In this document: positions 16,440 through 25,192 of the stretch, piece by piece | How the letters are laid out: each line of letters starts with the position of its first letter | Numbering within the stretch: the stretch's first letter is position 1 | NCBI GenBank assembly: GCA_963747965.1 | Contig: CAVVGZ010000007.1 | Span: forward strand, 186,001-250,000 | Direction of reading: 5' to 3' | DNA length: 64,000 bases | Source: CAVVGZ01 sp963747965 | Lineage (GTDB): Bacteria; Chloroflexota; Anaerolineae; Anaerolineales; Anaerolineaceae | Position numbers and translations under genes: made by a program | Notes under the pieces: generated by a model | Told to the model about the DNA's origin: nothing | The model's database searches: none | The model's input: only the letters and a program-made list of their open reading frames with translations

Positions 16440-17123
16440 ATGATGAGACCAACCCTATTTGCAAGGGTATACTACTGGGCTGCCAACCGGTTATATGATG
16501 AATTCGCCTGGGCATATGATTGGGTCAGCTGGCTGGTCAGCTTTGGTAAATGGGAAGCTTACCGAAGCCAGGTTCTGGATTATATTCAGGGGTCCCGCAT
16601 TCTGGAAATTGGATTTGGCACAGGGGAGATCCTCCTGAAACTGAGCGGGGAGAATTATTTTGTAACCGGAGTGGACTGCTCCATTCCGATGCACAGGATT
16701 ACAAAAAGGAAATTTAATCAGCGGGACATTACGTGTAAAACGGTTCTTGGTCGAACACAAAGCCTGCCATTTTCGACCAACTCGTTTGATTGCATCATCT
16801 CCACATTTCCCGCTGAATTTATTTGTGATTTGAATACATTCCTTGAATTTAAGCGGATCTTATCACAAGAGGACGATAAAAGGGGTCAATTTCCCGGCCG
16901 GGTGGTTGTATGCGGAGCTATTTTCCAGAGGGATGATGGAATAATTAACCGGTTATTCCGATTTTTATTTGGAGAATCCGATAAACAGGCAGAACAATTG
17001 TTTTCCGAATTGGCCGGAGAAGCCGGTTTCAGTTTTTCCATAATCCAATCAAAAGACGATAAAATACAACTGCCTGTAATGCTCTTTGAAGCAAATTCAA
17101 CAGGAAATGGGAAATCAAAATAA
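16440..17123 (+). CDS. Class I SAM-dependent methyltransferase
   Basis: A 227-aa protein with the SAM-binding motif I ILEIGFGTGEILLKLSG (about residue 60), motif II VTGVDCSIPM and a post-I acidic residue, followed by LPFSTNSFDCIISTFPAEF. This is the pattern of UbiE/COQ5-like small-molecule methyltransferases; the substrate is unknown. There is no ribosome binding site; the -10 box lies 6-12 nt upstream, consistent with a leaderless start at 16440 (MMRPT). The nitroreductase gene follows after 3 bp, so the two are co-transcribed. Confidence 0.85.
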   Translation: MMRPTLFARVYYWAANRLYDEFAWAYDWVSWLVSFGKWEAYRSQVLDYIQGSRILEIGFGTGEILLKLSGENYFVTGVDCSIPMHRITKRKFNQRDITCKTVLGRTQSLPFSTNSFDCIISTFPAEFICDLNTFLEFKRILSQEDDKRGQFPGRVVVCGAIFQRDDGIINRLFRFLFGESDKQAEQLFSELAGEAGFSFSIIQSKDDKIQLPVMLFEANSTGNGKSK

Positions 17124-17126
17124 ATT

Positions 17127-17993
17127 ATGTTAGAAATTCAATATTCGTCGATCATAAATCGTTCCTCAACCCGGCGATATGATAAAAATCCACTAAGTAC
17201 GGAGGATATTAATAGGCTTGAATCCATTCAGGATGAATTAAATAGCCTGGTCCCAGAAAATATATTTCATTTTCAGGTGCATCATTTTAATGGCAAGTTC
17301 TCCCCAATGGGGATCATGGGCGGTTATGGGGTCATTCTTAATCCTCCCCATTTTATCCTTCCAACCATCATCGGGGACAAACATCAACTTACTGATCTAG
17401 GTTTCCGCCTGGAACAGGTAGTTTTATGGCTGCAAGAAAACGAGATTGCAAGCTGTTATGTGGGCGCCCTTGGGCGTGAAAAAAAATTAATTAAACAATT
17501 TCACCTACCCGAAGGATCCCGGATAGGCTCACTGATTGTGTTTGGCAATCCACCTCATAAAGGCTCCGAAGAGAATACCAACCACTTTATCCGCAAGACG
17601 GCGGGGGGAAAAAAAAGGAAATCTGTGGATTCGATTTACTTCACCGATGATTTTAATCAACCAGGGATACCGCCGAAATGGCTGTTACCCATCATTGAGG
17701 CTGGCAGATTCTCTCCTTCTGCTGTAAATGCCCAGCCCTGGCGGTTTTTATTCGATGGGAAATCCCTGTTTCTGTATATCACACGAAATAATCTGAAATA
17801 TGGATTGGGTTTGCACGAAGAGTACTGCTTTTTTGACGGAGGGATTGCAATGGCAAATATCCTCCATGCCGTCCATAGCCAGGGTTTAAACGGTTCCTGG
17901 TCCATGATGGATTCTGCAGAGGAAACCTACCGAAACCATAAACCCCCAAAAAATATCCAGTTACTGGCGAAAATGGACATTGATTATTCTTAA
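17127..17993 (+). CDS. Nitroreductase-family protein (TM1586-like)
   Basis: A 288-aa FMN-binding-type protein built of two half-domains. The first contains INRSSTRRYDKNPLSTEDI and LTDLGFRLEQVVLWLQE. The second contains IIEAGRFSPSAVNAQPWRF, a classic FMN-site loop, and EYCFFDGGIAMANILHAVHS. The architecture matches the putative TM1586 nitroreductase family, where one chain carries both halves of a nitroreductase dimer. Electron donor and substrate are unknown. Linked with the methyltransferase by a 3-bp gap. Confidence 0.82.
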   Translation: MLEIQYSSIINRSSTRRYDKNPLSTEDINRLESIQDELNSLVPENIFHFQVHHFNGKFSPMGIMGGYGVILNPPHFILPTIIGDKHQLTDLGFRLEQVVLWLQENEIASCYVGALGREKKLIKQFHLPEGSRIGSLIVFGNPPHKGSEENTNHFIRKTAGGKKRKSVDSIYFTDDFNQPGIPPKWLLPIIEAGRFSPSAVNAQPWRFLFDGKSLFLYITRNNLKYGLGLHEEYCFFDGGIAMANILHAVHSQGLNGSWSMMDSAEETYRNHKPPKNIQLLAKMDIDYS

Positions 17994-18020
17994 TTACCAA
18001 GATACAGGGAAGACAGGATT

Positions 18021-18800
18021 ATGAAACCACTAAGATTAATATCCTGGAATGTTAATGGCATCCGTGCAGTGCAGAGAAAGGGTTCCTTAAAGGAGCTTTT
18101 TGATCTGAATGCAGATATTTATTGTTTACAAGAAACAAAAATTAATGCAGAAACCCTCACGGAGGAAATATCAACGATAAATGGCTACAATTCCTATTTT
18201 TCTTATGCCGATAAGAAGGGCTACAGCGGAGTAGCAATTTATTCCAGAAATGCGCCAAATTCCATCAAGAAGGGATTCGGGATCGACATTTTTGATAATG
18301 AGGGTCGAATCATCATGGCTGATTACGGTGCATTCCATCTGCTGAATATCTATTATCCAAATGGAAAAGCATCTGCAGAACGTCTCCAGTACAAAATGGA
18401 TTTTTATGAAGCCTTCCTGGAATATGTTGAGACACTTAAAAAAGAGGGAAAACCCATCATAATTTGTGGGGATGTCAATACTGCACACCAGGAGATAGAT
18501 ATCGCCCGGCCAAAAGAGAATGCTAAAGTCTCCGGATTTCTTCCAATAGAGAGGTCCTGGATGGATAAATTTGTAAACCATGGATATGTGGATACATTCC
18601 GTTATTTATACCCGGATGAGGAAATATATACCTGGTGGGATCAAGTAACCCGGGCAAGGGAAAGGAACGTTGGCTGGCGGATTGATTATTTTTATATTAA
18701 CGAGGAATATAAAGATCGACTGGTTGATGCGTTTATTATGAATGAACTGATGGGTTCTGACCACTGTCCGATAGGTATTGATATTCTTGTGGATGATTGA
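18021..18800 (+). CDS. xth: Exodeoxyribonuclease III (AP endonuclease)
   Basis: A 259-aa ExoIII-type repair enzyme that cleaves at abasic sites and removes 3' blocks. Catalytic motifs are all present: SWNVNGIRA, the metal ligand Glu in CLQETKINAET, SGVAIYSR, GDVNTAHQEIDIARP, and the final SDHCPIGID with the catalytic Asp-His. The segment WWDQVTRARERNVGWRIDYF is also characteristic. Length and layout are complete. It is cytoplasmic and stands 27 bp after the nitroreductase gene. Confidence 0.95.
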   Translation: MKPLRLISWNVNGIRAVQRKGSLKELFDLNADIYCLQETKINAETLTEEISTINGYNSYFSYADKKGYSGVAIYSRNAPNSIKKGFGIDIFDNEGRIIMADYGAFHLLNIYYPNGKASAERLQYKMDFYEAFLEYVETLKKEGKPIIICGDVNTAHQEIDIARPKENAKVSGFLPIERSWMDKFVNHGYVDTFRYLYPDEEIYTWWDQVTRARERNVGWRIDYFYINEEYKDRLVDAFIMNELMGSDHCPIGIDILVDD

Positions 18801-18889
18801 GGATTATTCTTGTGTTAGAGCCATATAACAATAATGATGGCTGTGGTCTGATGCTTGTTTAGACCAATTGTGATCGAGAGGAAGACATT

Positions 18890-19330
18890 TTGTCCTGTGA
18901 AGAGATTTTTTTAAAAGAGCTTCGGGCAAGGGGGTACAGGTTAACCCCTCAGCGGGAAATTGTTCTGGCTGTTATGCACCACATGGATAGGCCGGCCACA
19001 GTTGAAGAGATCTTTCAGAAGGTTCAGGAGAGAAGCAGCTCCCTCGATATTTCCACTGTGTACCGTACATTGGATTTACTGCAGGAATTCGGGCTGGTCA
19101 TGGCTTTGGATAAGGGTGAGCGGCAGATCTTTTATGAATATGTTGGTATCCACAAACCACATGTCCATCTGACCTGCAAATCCTGCGGGGAAATCATCGG
19201 GGTGGAATTAGAACCTTTTACAGGGGCAATCCAAAAGGTACGGACAGATTACCAGTTTGATATCCTCCTGGACAATATGACAATTCCGGGGATATGTCAG
19301 AATTGCAGGTTGAAATTCGAACCGGTCTGA
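18890..19330 (+). CDS. Fur-family metalloregulator
   Basis: A 146-aa Fur/Zur/PerR-type repressor. The N-terminal winged helix carries RGYRLTPQREIVLAVMHHM and DISTVYRTLDLLQEFGLV. The C-terminal metal domain has HKPHVHLTCKSCGEIIGVE and a second pair, CQNC, giving the usual Cys4 structural zinc site. The start is a TTG at 18890 behind the ribosome site GAGGAAG. Iron, zinc or peroxide response cannot be assigned. Upstream (18801-18889) there is an imperfect inverted repeat AGCCAT...ATGGCT that may be an autoregulatory operator. Confidence 0.9.
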   Translation: MSCEEIFLKELRARGYRLTPQREIVLAVMHHMDRPATVEEIFQKVQERSSSLDISTVYRTLDLLQEFGLVMALDKGERQIFYEYVGIHKPHVHLTCKSCGEIIGVELEPFTGAIQKVRTDYQFDILLDNMTIPGICQNCRLKFEPV

Positions 19331-19332
19331 AA

Positions 19333-20208
19333 TTAAGCCTCATTTAAGACAGGATTGATTAAATCCCCAATATTCTCAATTGAGATTTTTACCAGATCAC
19401 CAGTTTTCAGAAAAACTGGCGGTTTGCGTACATGACCAACCCCTGCAGGCGTGCCGGTTGATATGATATCACCAGGTTCCAGGGTGAGGATTTGGCTAAG
19501 ATATGAAACCAGGAAAGGAATTGAGAAGATCAAATTTTTTGTGTTTGAGTTCTGCATAATCTGACCATTAAGGGATAATGTTATATTCAAATTCCCTGGA
19601 TTGGTAATTTCGTCTGTGGTCACCAAGGCAGGTCCCATAGGTGCAAAAGTATCAAAAATTTTCCCACTTGTCCATTGGGTAGTCCGGCTCTGATAGTCTC
19701 GAGCGCTAACATCGTTCAAAGCGGTGTAACCAGCAATACATTTTATCGCTTCGGATTCGGTCACATGTCTTGTCTTTTTACCAATAACAACAGCCAGTTC
19801 CACCTCATAATCGATAGCCTGGCTTACTCTTGGGATGCGAATCGGCTCAAACGGTCCGATTATACAATTTGCATACTTTGGAAAGATGGTTGGGTAATCG
19901 GGAAGCGGTTTATTGGTTTCTGCTGCGTGATCCCTGTAATTTAAACCAAGGCAAAGGATTTTTCCAGGATCAACGATAGGAGCTGATAAGGTGACATCCT
20001 CTAATGGAATCAATGAACCCGGTTCATAGGACTCAACTGCCATCTTTGCCAGAGCCATTCCGGTTTCCCCTAACTGCAGGAACACCTTCATATCTGTTGG
20101 GAGGTTCGGGTTTTGAAGGTTAAAATCGAGGATAAATGATCTGGAATCGATACCGACCAGACAACCGATGTGATTGGATTCATTCTTCTTATAGCTAACA
20201 AGCTTCAT
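19333..20208 (-). CDS. Fumarylacetoacetate hydrolase family protein
   Basis: A 291-aa enzyme of the FAH superfamily, members of which are C-C bond hydrolases, decarboxylases or hydratases. Motifs: ILCLGLNYRDHAAE, the metal-binding acidic residues in QAIDYEVELAVVIGK, GYTALNDVSARDYQ and the C-terminal PGDIISTGTPAGVGHV. The ribosome site AGGAATAG lies just before the ATG. The substrate is unknown. It follows the MoaD/ThiS-like gene after 34 bp on the minus strand. Confidence 0.9.
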   Translation of the reverse strand: MKLVSYKKNESNHIGCLVGIDSRSFILDFNLQNPNLPTDMKVFLQLGETGMALAKMAVESYEPGSLIPLEDVTLSAPIVDPGKILCLGLNYRDHAAETNKPLPDYPTIFPKYANCIIGPFEPIRIPRVSQAIDYEVELAVVIGKKTRHVTESEAIKCIAGYTALNDVSARDYQSRTTQWTSGKIFDTFAPMGPALVTTDEITNPGNLNITLSLNGQIMQNSNTKNLIFSIPFLVSYLSQILTLEPGDIISTGTPAGVGHVRKPPVFLKTGDLVKISIENIGDLINPVLNEA

Positions 20209-20242
20209 TTTCTATTCCTTTTAAATATTATTATGAGTATGT

Positions 20243-20476
20243 TTAACCGCCTCCGGTTGGACGGAAAAGGTGAATCTCGCAATCTTCTGCAAGAGGATTG
20301 TCATAATTTTCAATAATCTGGTTATTTATTGAGACATTGATAGGGGGATCGATCATCAGGTAGTCCAATACATCCTGTATAGAACTGTTTTCTGGCATAT
20401 CCAGGGTTAATCTACCTTTAGTTTCCTTCGCCAGTTTATACCTTAATAAAGAATACAGGACAATCCTGATCTGCAA
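20243..20476 (-). CDS. MoaD/ThiS-family sulfur carrier-like protein
   Basis: A 77-aa beta-grasp protein ending in the diagnostic Gly-Gly (FRPTGGG). N-terminus MQIRIVLYSLLRYKL and middle VLDYLMIDPPINVSINNQI fit the family. The terminal glycine would be adenylated and thiocarboxylated by an E1-like enzyme, which is not in the window. It starts with TTG at 20476 behind AGGA. It may serve molybdopterin or another thiocarboxylate pathway. Confidence 0.8.
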   Translation of the reverse strand: MQIRIVLYSLLRYKLAKETKGRLTLDMPENSSIQDVLDYLMIDPPINVSINNQIIENYDNPLAEDCEIHLFRPTGGG

Positions 20477-20577
20477 CTTATTTTTTCCTTAGAATCCGTT
20501 ATTTTCAAACCAATAAAATTGATTTTACCATTTACATTCACCACTGCCCTGGACTTTAATTGCCTTTCATGGCTGTT

Positions 20578-21297
20578 TTACCTGTTAAGACTTTCCTGTA
20601 AACACTTAATCCACTTCAACTGAGTATCAGACATTGGTGGATTTGTCATCAACAGGACGGGGACCCTATCAACATTATCAGGTAAACCGAGAATTGGAAT
20701 AATGCGAACTGCATCAGTTACCAAACTCAGAGGAATTGGACCAATGGCACGGGGTTGTTGAGAGATGATTTGTGCAAGAGCAGCCGGGTCAGGAGCGATC
20801 TTGATGGAAGGATTCGTGAGGCGCTGGGTGGATAAATAAGTAAGGAATACCGTGCCAACATCACTGCCATCAGGATATGCCCATGGCTGAATTTCCCCGG
20901 AAGAATCCATATCAGTCTTCTTCGACGTATTATTAATGTATAAGTTCATCAGCTGGTTGTGATCTAGTTTTTGAATTGGATTATCCGGGTGAACAACCAT
21001 AACAAGACTGTCTTCTTTTATCACTGAGGCGGCGCTGTTTTTAAGGGGAGGCGGACCCCATCGCAGCACAAAATCAGCTTCCTGCAAGGATAGGGCCTGG
21101 GCGGGGATTTCAAATGAAAGCAAAGCAACCGAATCCAATGTGTTTGTACAGCGATTCAAAAATGGCCCAAAGTGAGCAGTTGCCGGAGAAAATTGGATCT
21201 GCCATATCTCGGAGGTTGTAATTGGAGGGGAACCCGGATGGGTGCATGCTGTAAGCAAAACAAGCACCAATACCAAAATGGATGGATTACGAAGCAT
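20578..21297 (-). CDS. Solute-binding lipoprotein (PstS-like fold)
   Basis: A 239-aa lipoprotein with signal peptide and lipobox (LTAC, residues 15-18). The mature part contains VMVVHPDNPIQKLDHNQLMN, resembling the second half of phosphate-type binding proteins (compare PSNPVGELTLQQ in PstS at 61343), and GSDVGTVFLTYLS. It is shorter than PstS and no permease is adjacent. Its start lies inside the end of uppP (11-bp overlap), so the two are co-translated. The ligand is unknown; an anion or a regulatory role is possible. Confidence 0.7.
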   Translation of the reverse strand: MLRNPSILVLVLVLLTACTHPGSPPITTSEIWQIQFSPATAHFGPFLNRCTNTLDSVALLSFEIPAQALSLQEADFVLRWGPPPLKNSAASVIKEDSLVMVVHPDNPIQKLDHNQLMNLYINNTSKKTDMDSSGEIQPWAYPDGSDVGTVFLTYLSTQRLTNPSIKIAPDPAALAQIISQQPRAIGPIPLSLVTDAVRIIPILGLPDNVDRVPVLLMTNPPMSDTQLKWIKCLQESLNR

Positions 21298-22108
21298 AGC
21301 TGAAGATGATCACCGTGAAACTAAGGATGATGCAGTAAATTCCAAATGGAATCAAGGAACGATGCGACAAATACTTCAAAAGCCAGCGGATAACCAAATA
21401 TCCGACGATTGCTGAGGTGAAAAATCCAACAAGGAGCACCGGCAAGAAATCTTGAAAGTCTGGAATTTCGAACAAGTCAAATAGTCCGAAAATACCGGCA
21501 GCAATAAATATTGGAACAGAGATTAAAAAGGAAAACCTGGCTGAATCAGGACGATTAACATTGCGAAATATTCCGGCTGAAATGGTGGATCCAGAGCGTG
21601 AAATACCCGGGAAAACAGCCAATGCCTGTGCGCAGCCTATCCATAAAGCGTCTTTCCAAGTAAAGGAATCCAGATCCCGGTTTTTCTTCCCAATTCTTTC
21701 GGAGGTAATCAGCAAGGCGGCTGTTACTAATAAAAATAATGCTGTGACTACCGGGCTGTGGAAAGCATCTTCGATGATATCGCTAAACAAGATGCCAAAA
21801 ATCCCGGCAGGAATTGTGGCGAGAATGATCCACCATCCCAGGCGTTGGTTAGCGGTTTCTCCGATTTTCCGGGATTTCAATTGCCCAAGAAACTCAACCA
21901 CAATCTGTAAGAGATCATCCCAGAAATAAATGATGACGGATACCAAAGTGCCCATTTGAACCAATACATCAAATGGGAAAATTAGCTCTTCAGGAATGGA
22001 CCAACCCAATAAATATGGAGTCAATACGAGGTGAGCAGAACTAGAAATGGGTAAAAATTCCGTGATTCCCTGGATAATTCCAAGAATAATTGACTGGAAT
22101 ATGGTCAT
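21287..22108 (-). CDS. uppP: Undecaprenyl-diphosphatase (UppP/BacA)
   Basis: A 273-aa polytopic membrane protein that recycles undecaprenyl pyrophosphate to the monophosphate carrier for cell wall synthesis. The two catalytic motifs are GIIQGITEFLPISSSAHL (residues 11-28) and FPGISRSGSTISAGI (mid-protein). About eight membrane helices can be recognised. The ribosome site AGGCGATT precedes the ATG. The gene lies between tgt and the binding lipoprotein in a minus-strand operon. Confidence 0.95.
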   Translation of the reverse strand: MTIFQSIILGIIQGITEFLPISSSAHLVLTPYLLGWSIPEELIFPFDVLVQMGTLVSVIIYFWDDLLQIVVEFLGQLKSRKIGETANQRLGWWIILATIPAGIFGILFSDIIEDAFHSPVVTALFLLVTAALLITSERIGKKNRDLDSFTWKDALWIGCAQALAVFPGISRSGSTISAGIFRNVNRPDSARFSFLISVPIFIAAGIFGLFDLFEIPDFQDFLPVLLVGFFTSAIVGYLVIRWLLKYLSHRSLIPFGIYCIILSFTVIIFSYAS

Positions 22109-22138
22109 AATCGCCTTTCTAAAATCGAAGCTATTGTT

Positions 22139-23266
22139 TTATTTGTCAATCATGTTTTCAGAAAATGATTTTGCATAATCAGAAAATCGGTTTTCGATAA
22201 TTGCCAGTCGACAGAGACCTGTAATTTTTTGGAGCGTGTACAAATTGTGAATCGATAATAGTGTACCCGCCAGTAATTCCCGGGCTGTAATTAAATGCCG
22301 GATGTAGGAGCGGCTGAAATTTGTACATGTATAACAACCGCATTCTCTATCAATTGGGGAAGAATCCCTGGTATGGACAGCATTCATCATGTTGATTCTT
22401 CCTGTAAGCGTCATTGCTGAATGATGGCGTGCCAACCTGGTTGGCAGAACACAATCAAAAATGTCAATCCCGCGCAATATTCCTTCGATTATATCCCTTT
22501 GTGTTCCTACTCCCATCAAGTATCGTGGTTTATGGACCGGCAGGATTGGCATGGAAATGTTCAACATTTCCAGCATTTCCTGTTTGGTTTCTCCTACAGA
22601 TAATCCACCAATAGCTATTCCATCAAAAGGAAGAGATGAAATAAATTGGGTTGATTGGATTCTTAAATCAGGAAAAATACCACCCTGGGTAATTCCAAAA
22701 ATCGCCTGGTCATTTCTGCTCTTTACTTTTAAGCATCTTTCAGCCCAGGAATGGGTCCTCTCCATAGCAGTTTCAATATAGCTGCGTTGATATGGATCAG
22801 CGCACTCATCAAATGCCATGATAATGTCAGCACCCAGCTTTTCTTGAATCTGGATGGAAGACTCTGGTGTTAAACGCTTCAATGATCCATCTATATGGCT
22901 CCGAAAGGTTACCCCATCCTGATCCACTTTTCTAATTTTTGCCAGAGAGTAAACCTGGAATCCCCCCGAATCCGTTAGGATCGATGAATCCCAGGAAGCA
23001 AATTGATGTAATCCCCCCATATCAGCAATCACATCTGCACCAGGCCGCAAAAATAGGTGATAGGTATTAGCCAAAATCATTTTGGCTCCTAATTCAGTCA
23101 CCTGGTTTGGCGTTAATGATTTAACGCAGGCCTGGGTCCCGACTGGTGCAAATATTGGCGTTTCGAATATTCCATGTGGAGTACGAACAATACCTGCCCG
23201 GGCTTGTTTATCCTGGTGGATTAATTCGAAAGTGAAAGAATTTTGACCTGCGAAATATTTACTCAA
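22139..23266 (-). CDS. tgt: Queuine tRNA-ribosyltransferase
   Basis: A 375-aa TGT, which exchanges guanine 34 for preQ1 in tRNAs with GUN anticodons. It contains TPIFAPVGTQACVKSL, ILTDSGGFQVYSLA (catalytic region), FGITQGGIFPDLR and the zinc site ECGCYTCTNFSRSYIRHLI. The frame is open well upstream but into the SLC13 gene; the TTG at 23266, 2 bp after that stop and behind GGGGA, gives the normal length. No preQ1 or queuosine synthesis genes are seen in the window. Confidence 0.93.
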   Translation of the reverse strand: MSKYFAGQNSFTFELIHQDKQARAGIVRTPHGIFETPIFAPVGTQACVKSLTPNQVTELGAKMILANTYHLFLRPGADVIADMGGLHQFASWDSSILTDSGGFQVYSLAKIRKVDQDGVTFRSHIDGSLKRLTPESSIQIQEKLGADIIMAFDECADPYQRSYIETAMERTHSWAERCLKVKSRNDQAIFGITQGGIFPDLRIQSTQFISSLPFDGIAIGGLSVGETKQEMLEMLNISMPILPVHKPRYLMGVGTQRDIIEGILRGIDIFDCVLPTRLARHHSAMTLTGRINMMNAVHTRDSSPIDRECGCYTCTNFSRSYIRHLITARELLAGTLLSIHNLYTLQKITGLCRLAIIENRFSDYAKSFSENMIDK

Positions 23267-23268
23267 GT

Positions 23269-25065
23269 TTAAAGTCCCCAAAATAATCTCAACCCAATCA
23301 TAATGACCAGGAAAATAATTATTGTCAGAGGGATCCCCAATACTAAATAATCCCTGACAGTATAACCACCCGGGCTCATAACCATGACATTCACAGGGTG
23401 TCCAAAAGGAGTAGGAAATGCAAGGCTGCAACCCAGGGCTACAGCCATCCCCATGCTGCGAGGATCAACTCCCATGGTTTGAGCGGCAGAAAGGGCAATT
23501 GGCGCCAGCACAAGAGCGGATACCTGCCCGCTCATCGCTTGTGTCATGATGAAAGTAAGGATGATGAGCACTCCGGCAAAAATTAGCGGTGCGGAAGTAT
23601 TAAACAAGATAAATAATTGCTGAACGATAAGATCCGACAATCCCGAAGTGCGTATAGCAATGCTGAGAGGCCACATTCCGGCAATTAGAAAAATTGCCTT
23701 CCATTCCATTTTCTCAAATACATCATTCATGGAGAGGCATCCCGTTAGCAATAAAAGAATGGCTCCAGTCATGACTACCAGGGCAATTGGCAAGTAGCCT
23801 AAGGCCGCAATAAAAAGGGAGATGACGGTGATCAAAATTGCGATTTTTTGTTTTTGAGGATTGAGAACTGCATCTGGATCCTCTTCAAGCAAGACCAAAT
23901 CTGGTACGTTTCTGATCAGGCGAATCTGTTTTGCTTTTCCCTGGATCAGGAGCGCATCACCACCTTGAAGCGGTAAATCAGAGAGATCTGATTTTATTGC
24001 GTCACTACCTCTCCAAATTGCCAGGACGTTTAATTGAAATTTATCCCGAAATTTTATCTCCCTAAGTGTTTTTCCAATGAAACCAGAGTGCGGACCAATT
24101 ACTACTTCAGCAATACCTGTATTGAGGCTTCCCGTATAACCAAGGTCCGTTTCCTGTGGAATAATTGAAATGTGATAGAAATCAAATGTTTCCACGTCAT
24201 ACTCGCCATGGACGAATAAACGGTCTCCCGCCTGCAGTACGAGGTCTCCGCTTACTTCTGAGATCAACTCTTTATTGCGTTTTATTGCGAGAATATTGAC
24301 ACCCACTATCTGACGCCAATTGCAGTCTCCGACTGATTTTGTTACTAAAGGGCTATCCTCCAAAATTTCAATCTCAAACAGGTTTGTGTCCAATTTATAG
24401 ATTGAAAATAGTTCGAGACTATCCTTAATCTGATTCTCTTGCATGGAAATGGGTGGTCGTGAGTCTAAATATGACTTCCCAACTGTAACCATGTAGATTA
24501 CTCCTGCCAAGATGATAGGAATACCGATTGGCAGAAAATCCAGAAGACCGTATGGTTTAAACCCGGCATTTACCAAAGAACTGCTCATAATGATATTGGA
24601 TGTGGTTAACAGGGTTGCCATACCACCCAAAATTGACCCGAAGGCGAGAGGCATCATCAATTTAGAGGGGCGTATATGAGTTTTTCGAGAAAGGGTCATA
24701 ACTGCAGGGAGCAAAACGCCTACGGCGGCTATGTTGTTCATAAAAAGGGACAATGCAGCGGAGAAGATCATTACCCAAAACGAAATCCGCCGTTCACTTT
24801 TTCTGCCAATCTTTTGAATAATCATTCCCATTCGATTAGCGGTTCCAGTCTGGTAAAGGCTGGCGGAAATGATAGAAATTCCAAGGATCGTGATGACAGG
24901 TGAACCGCTGAATCCGCTAAAAGCTTGCTCCGCCGAGACGAGCCCGGTGAGACCAAGGGCAACCATCACCATCAAGGCAACAAGATCGGGACGTAATTTC
25001 TCGCTGATGAGCAGTATGGCGGCGATGATCGTGATTATAAGTGTCAGAAGGGCTGGAATATTCAT
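23269..25065 (-). CDS. SLC13-type anion transporter with two RCK-C domains
   Basis: A 598-aa inner-membrane permease of the divalent anion:Na+ symporter/ArsB-like group. Two hydrophobic halves (about residues 1-200 and 400-598) flank a hydrophilic centre holding two TrkA-C/RCK-C-like repeats: IEILEDSPLVTKSVGD with VLQAGDRLFVHGE, and VVIGPHSGFIGKTLREIKF with LPLQGGDALLIQG. Signature helix loops are FMNNIAAVGVLLPAV and MTQAMSGQVSALVLAPIAL. Possible substrates are sulfate or dicarboxylates. It heads the operon with tgt, uppP and the binding lipoprotein. Confidence 0.87.
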   Translation of the reverse strand: MNIPALLTLIITIIAAILLISEKLRPDLVALMVMVALGLTGLVSAEQAFSGFSGSPVITILGISIISASLYQTGTANRMGMIIQKIGRKSERRISFWVMIFSAALSLFMNNIAAVGVLLPAVMTLSRKTHIRPSKLMMPLAFGSILGGMATLLTTSNIIMSSSLVNAGFKPYGLLDFLPIGIPIILAGVIYMVTVGKSYLDSRPPISMQENQIKDSLELFSIYKLDTNLFEIEILEDSPLVTKSVGDCNWRQIVGVNILAIKRNKELISEVSGDLVLQAGDRLFVHGEYDVETFDFYHISIIPQETDLGYTGSLNTGIAEVVIGPHSGFIGKTLREIKFRDKFQLNVLAIWRGSDAIKSDLSDLPLQGGDALLIQGKAKQIRLIRNVPDLVLLEEDPDAVLNPQKQKIAILITVISLFIAALGYLPIALVVMTGAILLLLTGCLSMNDVFEKMEWKAIFLIAGMWPLSIAIRTSGLSDLIVQQLFILFNTSAPLIFAGVLIILTFIMTQAMSGQVSALVLAPIALSAAQTMGVDPRSMGMAVALGCSLAFPTPFGHPVNVMVMSPGGYTVRDYLVLGIPLTIIIFLVIMIGLRLFWGL

Positions 25066-25155
25066 GGATTTGTAGAATTATACCCACTCTTTAAAATTGT
25101 TTGAAATTCGGATGCCTTCCTATACAGGAAAAGAGAAAAGAATTTGAAATAATCC

Positions 25156-25184
25156 TTGAAGGATGGGCGTAGAGGGGATATACT
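25156..25184 (+). promoter_or_regulatory. Promoter of alr with near-zero leader
   Basis: TTGAAG (25156-25161), 17 bp, TATACT (25179-25184). The predicted start at 25191 is 2 nt before the ATG, and no ribosome binding site is present. Confidence 0.6.
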
Positions 25185-25192
25185 AATTTCCA

